From contig JAZRUY010000174.1 of NCBI GenBank assembly GCA_045598845.1, positions 1-15,158 of the forward strand: a stretch of DNA of 15,158 nucleotides, read 5' to 3'. The notes under the pieces were generated by a model. That model was not told the origin of the DNA, searched no databases, and was given only the letters and a program-made list of their open reading frames with translations. Every line of letters begins with the position of its first letter. Within the stretch, counting starts at the first letter, position 1. Source of the DNA: JAZRUY01 sp045598845 (GTDB lineage Bacteria; Verrucomicrobiota; Lentisphaeria; Victivallales; Victivallaceae). Shown in pieces: positions 13,841 to 15,158 of this stretch. A program made the position numbers and the translations under genes.

Positions 13841-14656
13841 TTAGATCTCCCCGTTGCCGGACGCCGTTTTTTCACCGCGCTCGGGATTTACTTCATAAAC
13901 GCAACGCACCAGCAAGGCTTCCATCAGCTTGCTTTCAACCTCTTCCACCGGCTGCCCTTCCAGCGAGCGGTATTCCGGAGTGTTTTCCAGCGCGTTGAAA
14001 TCATCGTTCAGCCCGGCCAGCGCTTCATGGGCGCTTGCGATGTGCCTGGCGACCTGCTCGGCCATGGAGGCGGCGAATTTTTCAGAGAACTTGCTCATCG
14101 CCGCTTCCACCGTGGCGGCATCGACACCGTTCCGGCTGTATTTTTCGCTCACGCTCCGCACGACTTTGCCGGCCGCATCGTTGAGACGCTTTTCCAGTTT
14201 AGCCGTCAGTTCAACGTTGAGGTATTGCTCGGTGGCGGCGATTTCCTTGTCCAGCATCGCCTGGATTTCCGGCGAGCGCGACTGAAACTGTTTCTGCAGC
14301 GCTTCGCGGTAGGCGGGAATGAATTTGGCCTTGAAATTGTCGATCGCCCCGGTGATGACCGCCTGGGTGGACGCGCTTTCGGCAAAAGCCTTGCCGTTGG
14401 CGGCGATGGCCGCGCCCAGCGCCTTGCCGTCGTAATTGACCGCAAAATTGTACAGGTTGCTGAGGAACAGCAGGAGAATCGCCAGAATTGCGATGATGCC
14501 CACAAAAGAGACTATGCTCTGACGTTTGCGGCACTGATCGATTTTGCCCAGTTCGGCGATGATGCCGTCCAGCTGACGGTCGCAGGCGGAAGCCGTGTCC
14601 GTCTTTACGGCATCGTCCGGCATCGGCGACACCGGCGCGTTGTCCTGATTGCTCAT
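13841..14656 (-). CDS. Single-pass membrane protein of unknown function (271 aa)
   Basis: Not recognised. The cytoplasmic N terminus (1-46) ends in a basic, Cys-containing segment (DQCRKRQ). One membrane helix follows (about 47-70, rich in Ile/Leu), then about 200 helix-forming residues rich in Ala, Glu and Lys (about 95-215, possible coiled coil) and a C-terminal segment LLVRCVYEVNP. ATG 14656 is chosen because AGGGG lies about 8 nt upstream and because the predicted transcription start (near 14738) falls downstream of the upstream in-frame ATG at 14740, which excludes that longer form. First gene of a two-gene operon with the 243-aa membrane protein. Confidence 0.82.
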   Translation of the reverse strand: MSNQDNAPVSPMPDDAVKTDTASACDRQLDGIIAELGKIDQCRKRQSIVSFVGIIAILAILLLFLSNLYNFAVNYDGKALGAAIAANGKAFAESASTQAVITGAIDNFKAKFIPAYREALQKQFQSRSPEIQAMLDKEIAATEQYLNVELTAKLEKRLNDAAGKVVRSVSEKYSRNGVDAATVEAAMSKFSEKFAASMAEQVARHIASAHEALAGLNDDFNALENTPEYRSLEGQPVEEVESKLMEALLVRCVYEVNPERGEKTASGNGEI

Positions 14657-14744
14657 GTTACACCCCTTGGTTGTAAATTTGACTGTTGTCCGAAAACTTG
14701 TCCGGCGCAATTTACTTGAGAACGGAAAAACACCGTTCATCTAT

Positions 14745-14773
14745 ATTATTATCAAAATAAACCGCAATGTCAA
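14745..14773 (-). promoter_or_regulatory. Strong putative promoter of the membrane-protein pair
   Basis: On the minus strand, a perfect TTGACA (14773-14768), 17 nt, AATAAT (14750-14745). This is the closest match to the sigma70 consensus in the window and suggests strong expression from a start near 14738, with a leader of about 80 nt. Confidence 0.65.
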
Positions 14774-14818
14774 CAGTGTTCCGGGAAAAATCCGGAAAAT
14801 AGTTGTCGCCGCCGCTGA

Positions 14819-14846
14819 TTGCGTTTAAGGCCGGCAATGTTATATT
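14819..14846 (+). promoter_or_regulatory. Possible metG promoter
   Basis: TTGCGT (14819-14824), 16 nt, TATATT (14841-14846). The -35 is weak, but the -10 equals that of the other proposed promoters. The leader would be about 90 nt; I see no T-box or S-box signature in it. Confidence 0.4.
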
Positions 14847-14941
14847 AGGATTATGGTATATATCAGGCTGATTCAGCAGGAACGGTTTTTCAGGAAAACA
14901 AAAAGCGGTGCGTCCGGCAATTCACAGGAGCGGAGGCGGAT

Positions 14942-15158
14942 ATGAGCGATACGGAAAAATTTTATGTGACTACCCCGATTTATTATGTGAACGATAAACC
15001 CCATATCGGGCACGCTTACACCACCGTGCTCGCCGATGTGCTGGCGCGCTATTACCGCTCTCTGGGTATGCCGACCTATTTCCTCACCGGCACCGATGAA
15101 CACGGCCAGAAGGTGGAACGGGCAGCCCGGGCGCGCAATATGGAGCCGCTGGCGCATT
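14942..15158 (+). CDS. metG: Methionyl-tRNA synthetase, 5' end only
   Basis: The first 72 codons of a class I methionyl-tRNA synthetase, which charges tRNA-Met. The visible start MSDTEKFYVTTPIYYVNDKP leads to HIGH (22-25), the ATP-binding signature, then ADVLARYYRSLG and LTGTDEHGQKVERAA, all highly typical of MetRS. A purine-rich GGAGCGGAGG ribosome binding site precedes the ATG. The rest of the gene, including the KMSKS loop, lies beyond the window. Confidence 0.96.
   Translation, partial: MSDTEKFYVTTPIYYVNDKPHIGHAYTTVLADVLARYYRSLGMPTYFLTGTDEHGQKVERAARARNMEPLAH

Noticed and set aside
13840..13875. Longer N terminus for the 243-aa membrane protein
   Set aside because: It would overlap the upstream gene's end, and the strong GGGGAG site points to ATG 13839.
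14860..14941. Riboswitch or T-box ahead of metG
   Set aside because: The leader is short and shows no T-box sequence, S-box core or terminator/antiterminator pair.
1..15158. CRISPR array or insertion sequence
   Set aside because: No regularly spaced repeats, no transposase-like frame and no terminal inverted repeats with target duplications were seen.

Overview
The window is a G+C-rich bacterial chromosome segment with tightly packed genes on both strands. It holds housekeeping genes (lepA, folB, mutS, a tRNA-Glu(UUC), metG), a polar amino-acid ABC importer, and lineage-specific genes. The best guess is a member of the PVC superphylum, possibly Lentisphaerota/Victivallales. This is inference only: it rests on a transmembrane Hanks-type Ser/Thr kinase co-transcribed with a planctomycete-like ECF sigma factor, and on the general character of LepA and MutS. 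No rRNA or phylogenetic marker was available for comparison.

Layout. 1-1569 (-): lepA, with the 3' end outside the window. 1570-1773: divergent control region with a good lepA promoter. 1774-5234 (+): folB, a flavin-reductase-like gene and mutS, with gaps of 24 and 14 nt, probably one operon. 5360-7740 (+): solute-binding lipoprotein, permease and ATPase of a family-3 (polar amino acid) importer, behind its own promoter. 7821-7896 (+): tRNA-Glu with encoded CCA, with promoter and terminator. 8293-9747 (+): six small genes, mostly unknown, including a 53-aa membrane protein overlapping a DUF1232 gene and a tandem pair of paralogous 46-49 aa membrane proteins. 9770-9797: a hairpin shared by converging transcripts. 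9794-11837 (-): ECF sigma factor and membrane Ser/Thr kinase overlapping by 8 nt. 12042-13025 (+): NAD-dependent UDP-hexose epimerase, divergent from the sigma gene. 13061-13091: a second bidirectional hairpin terminator. 13108-14656 (-): two coupled single-pass membrane proteins of unknown function behind a near-consensus promoter. 14942-15158 (+): 5' end of metG.

How the parts relate. Most promoters recognisable by eye share one form, a TTG-type -35 hexamer, 16-18 nt, then TATATT, so the housekeeping sigma factor probably serves most of these units. The most system-like regions are (a) the sigma-kinase pair, with an inverted sequence pair whose arms fall on the putative promoters of both the sigma gene and the divergent epimerase; (b) the small membrane-protein cluster downstream of the tRNA; and (c) the coupled membrane-protein pair at 13.1-14.7 kb. 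None can be assigned a function from sequence alone.
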